NCBI GenBank assembly: GCA_039545315.1
Contig: BCIM01000002.1
Location: forward strand, 2,704,331 to 2,768,330
Source of the DNA: Kondoa malvinella
Taxonomy: Eukaryota > Basidiomycota > Agaricostilbomycetes > Agaricostilbales > Kondoaceae
Length of the DNA: 64,000 nt
Reading direction: 5' to 3'
The translations under genes and the position numbers were made by a program. Below are positions 63,585-64,000 of this stretch, piece after piece (positions within the stretch are counted from its first letter, which is position 1; every line of letters starts with the position of its first letter). Under the pieces are notes generated by a model. It did not search any database. It saw only the letters and a program-made list of their open reading frames with translations, and had not been told where the DNA came from.

Positions 63585-64000
63585 TCGTCGTCTGAGCAGA
63601 ACTCGGCACTTGTGTATGGTATAGACCAAATGCAAGCGTCAGCGGGTCAGACACTGCTGAACTTGAGCACTAGATTCTGAATCTACACGCTCTCTGCCAG
63701 ATTGCAAGGATCTCCAGCATGCGAGCTTGATAGTAATAGTAGCTGGCCCAGTCTGACAGCACTGGTTGCTTGCAGGAGAGAAGTCGCAGGTATGCAAGCA
63801 AGTCTGCCAAAATCGATGTATCAAAGGTCTCTGGAAGGACCGTTAGGGATCGCTTGAGATTTCGCCCAGAGCACTATCGTATAGATGGGATGCTAGCGCT
63901 AGCGCGACTGATTGACTAGCAATGATCGTGGTTTATGCAGAACGAGAGCGAAGGCGAATGAGCAACAAAACGAGAGAAAGATCAAAGGATGAGATGAGGG
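63585..64000. other. right window edge, no supported gene
   Basis: Only short open frames are present. On the minus strand the sequence could be the 5' region of the small hypothetical gene; on the plus strand nothing is recognisable. Confidence 0.4.

Overview
This is nuclear DNA of a fungus, most likely a basidiomycete. The genes are compact and intron-rich. Introns have GT..AG ends and are mostly 35-60 bp; the shortest I could place from reading frame is 32 bp. The gene set is eukaryotic and fungal: PRP16 helicase, dyskerin/CBF5, ribosomal protein eL22, DASH subunit Duo1, Dsc3, Mss51, PER1/PGAP3, Lsm12 and the Pho89 phosphate symporter. A family-3 pectate lyase, a secreted LPMO-like protein and several small secreted proteins suggest a plant-associated life style. 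That is inference, and nothing here fixes genus or species. Exon joins were worked out by eye from frame, splice dinucleotides and family similarity, so outer ends are firmer than inner exon edges.

Layout. 1-10 kb: the C-terminal part of a Sae2/CtIP-type DNA-end resection factor, a cupin gene, a broken F-box gene, an F-box gene with an unusual C-terminal domain, and the large PRP16 gene. 10-17 kb: an unknown gene, an LPMO-like secreted protein with an 8-nt micro-exon, Dsc3, and a putative membrane protein. 17-24 kb: a dynamin-type GTPase, an OBAP/DUF1264 protein, an unresolved gene, and DASH Duo1 divergent from a coiled-coil gene. 25-28 kb: a second broken F-box gene head-to-head with an intact F-box-like gene. 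28-38 kb: Mss51 and PER1 sharing a 49-bp divergent promoter, small secreted proteins, Lsm12, a GNAT acetyltransferase and a Kre9-like GPI-type wall protein. 38-48 kb: eL22, CBF5, a DHA2-type MFS transporter, a mitochondrial-type serine O-acetyltransferase and an intact F-box/LRR gene. 48-58 kb: two tandem, closely related hormone-sensitive-lipase-type hydrolases with a conserved extra C-terminal region, a small membrane protein and Pho89. 58-64 kb: pectate lyase and poorly characterised small coiled-coil or hypothetical genes.

Functional themes are RNA processing and ribosome biogenesis (PRP16, Lsm12, CBF5, eL22), organelle and membrane biology (Mss51, dynamin, Dsc3, PER1), sulfur and phosphate supply (serine O-acetyltransferase, Pho89), extracellular or host-facing proteins (LPMO-like, pectate lyase, small secreted and GPI-type proteins), and an expanding and decaying F-box family. 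I saw no rRNA, tRNA, CRISPR array, transposase or reverse transcriptase.
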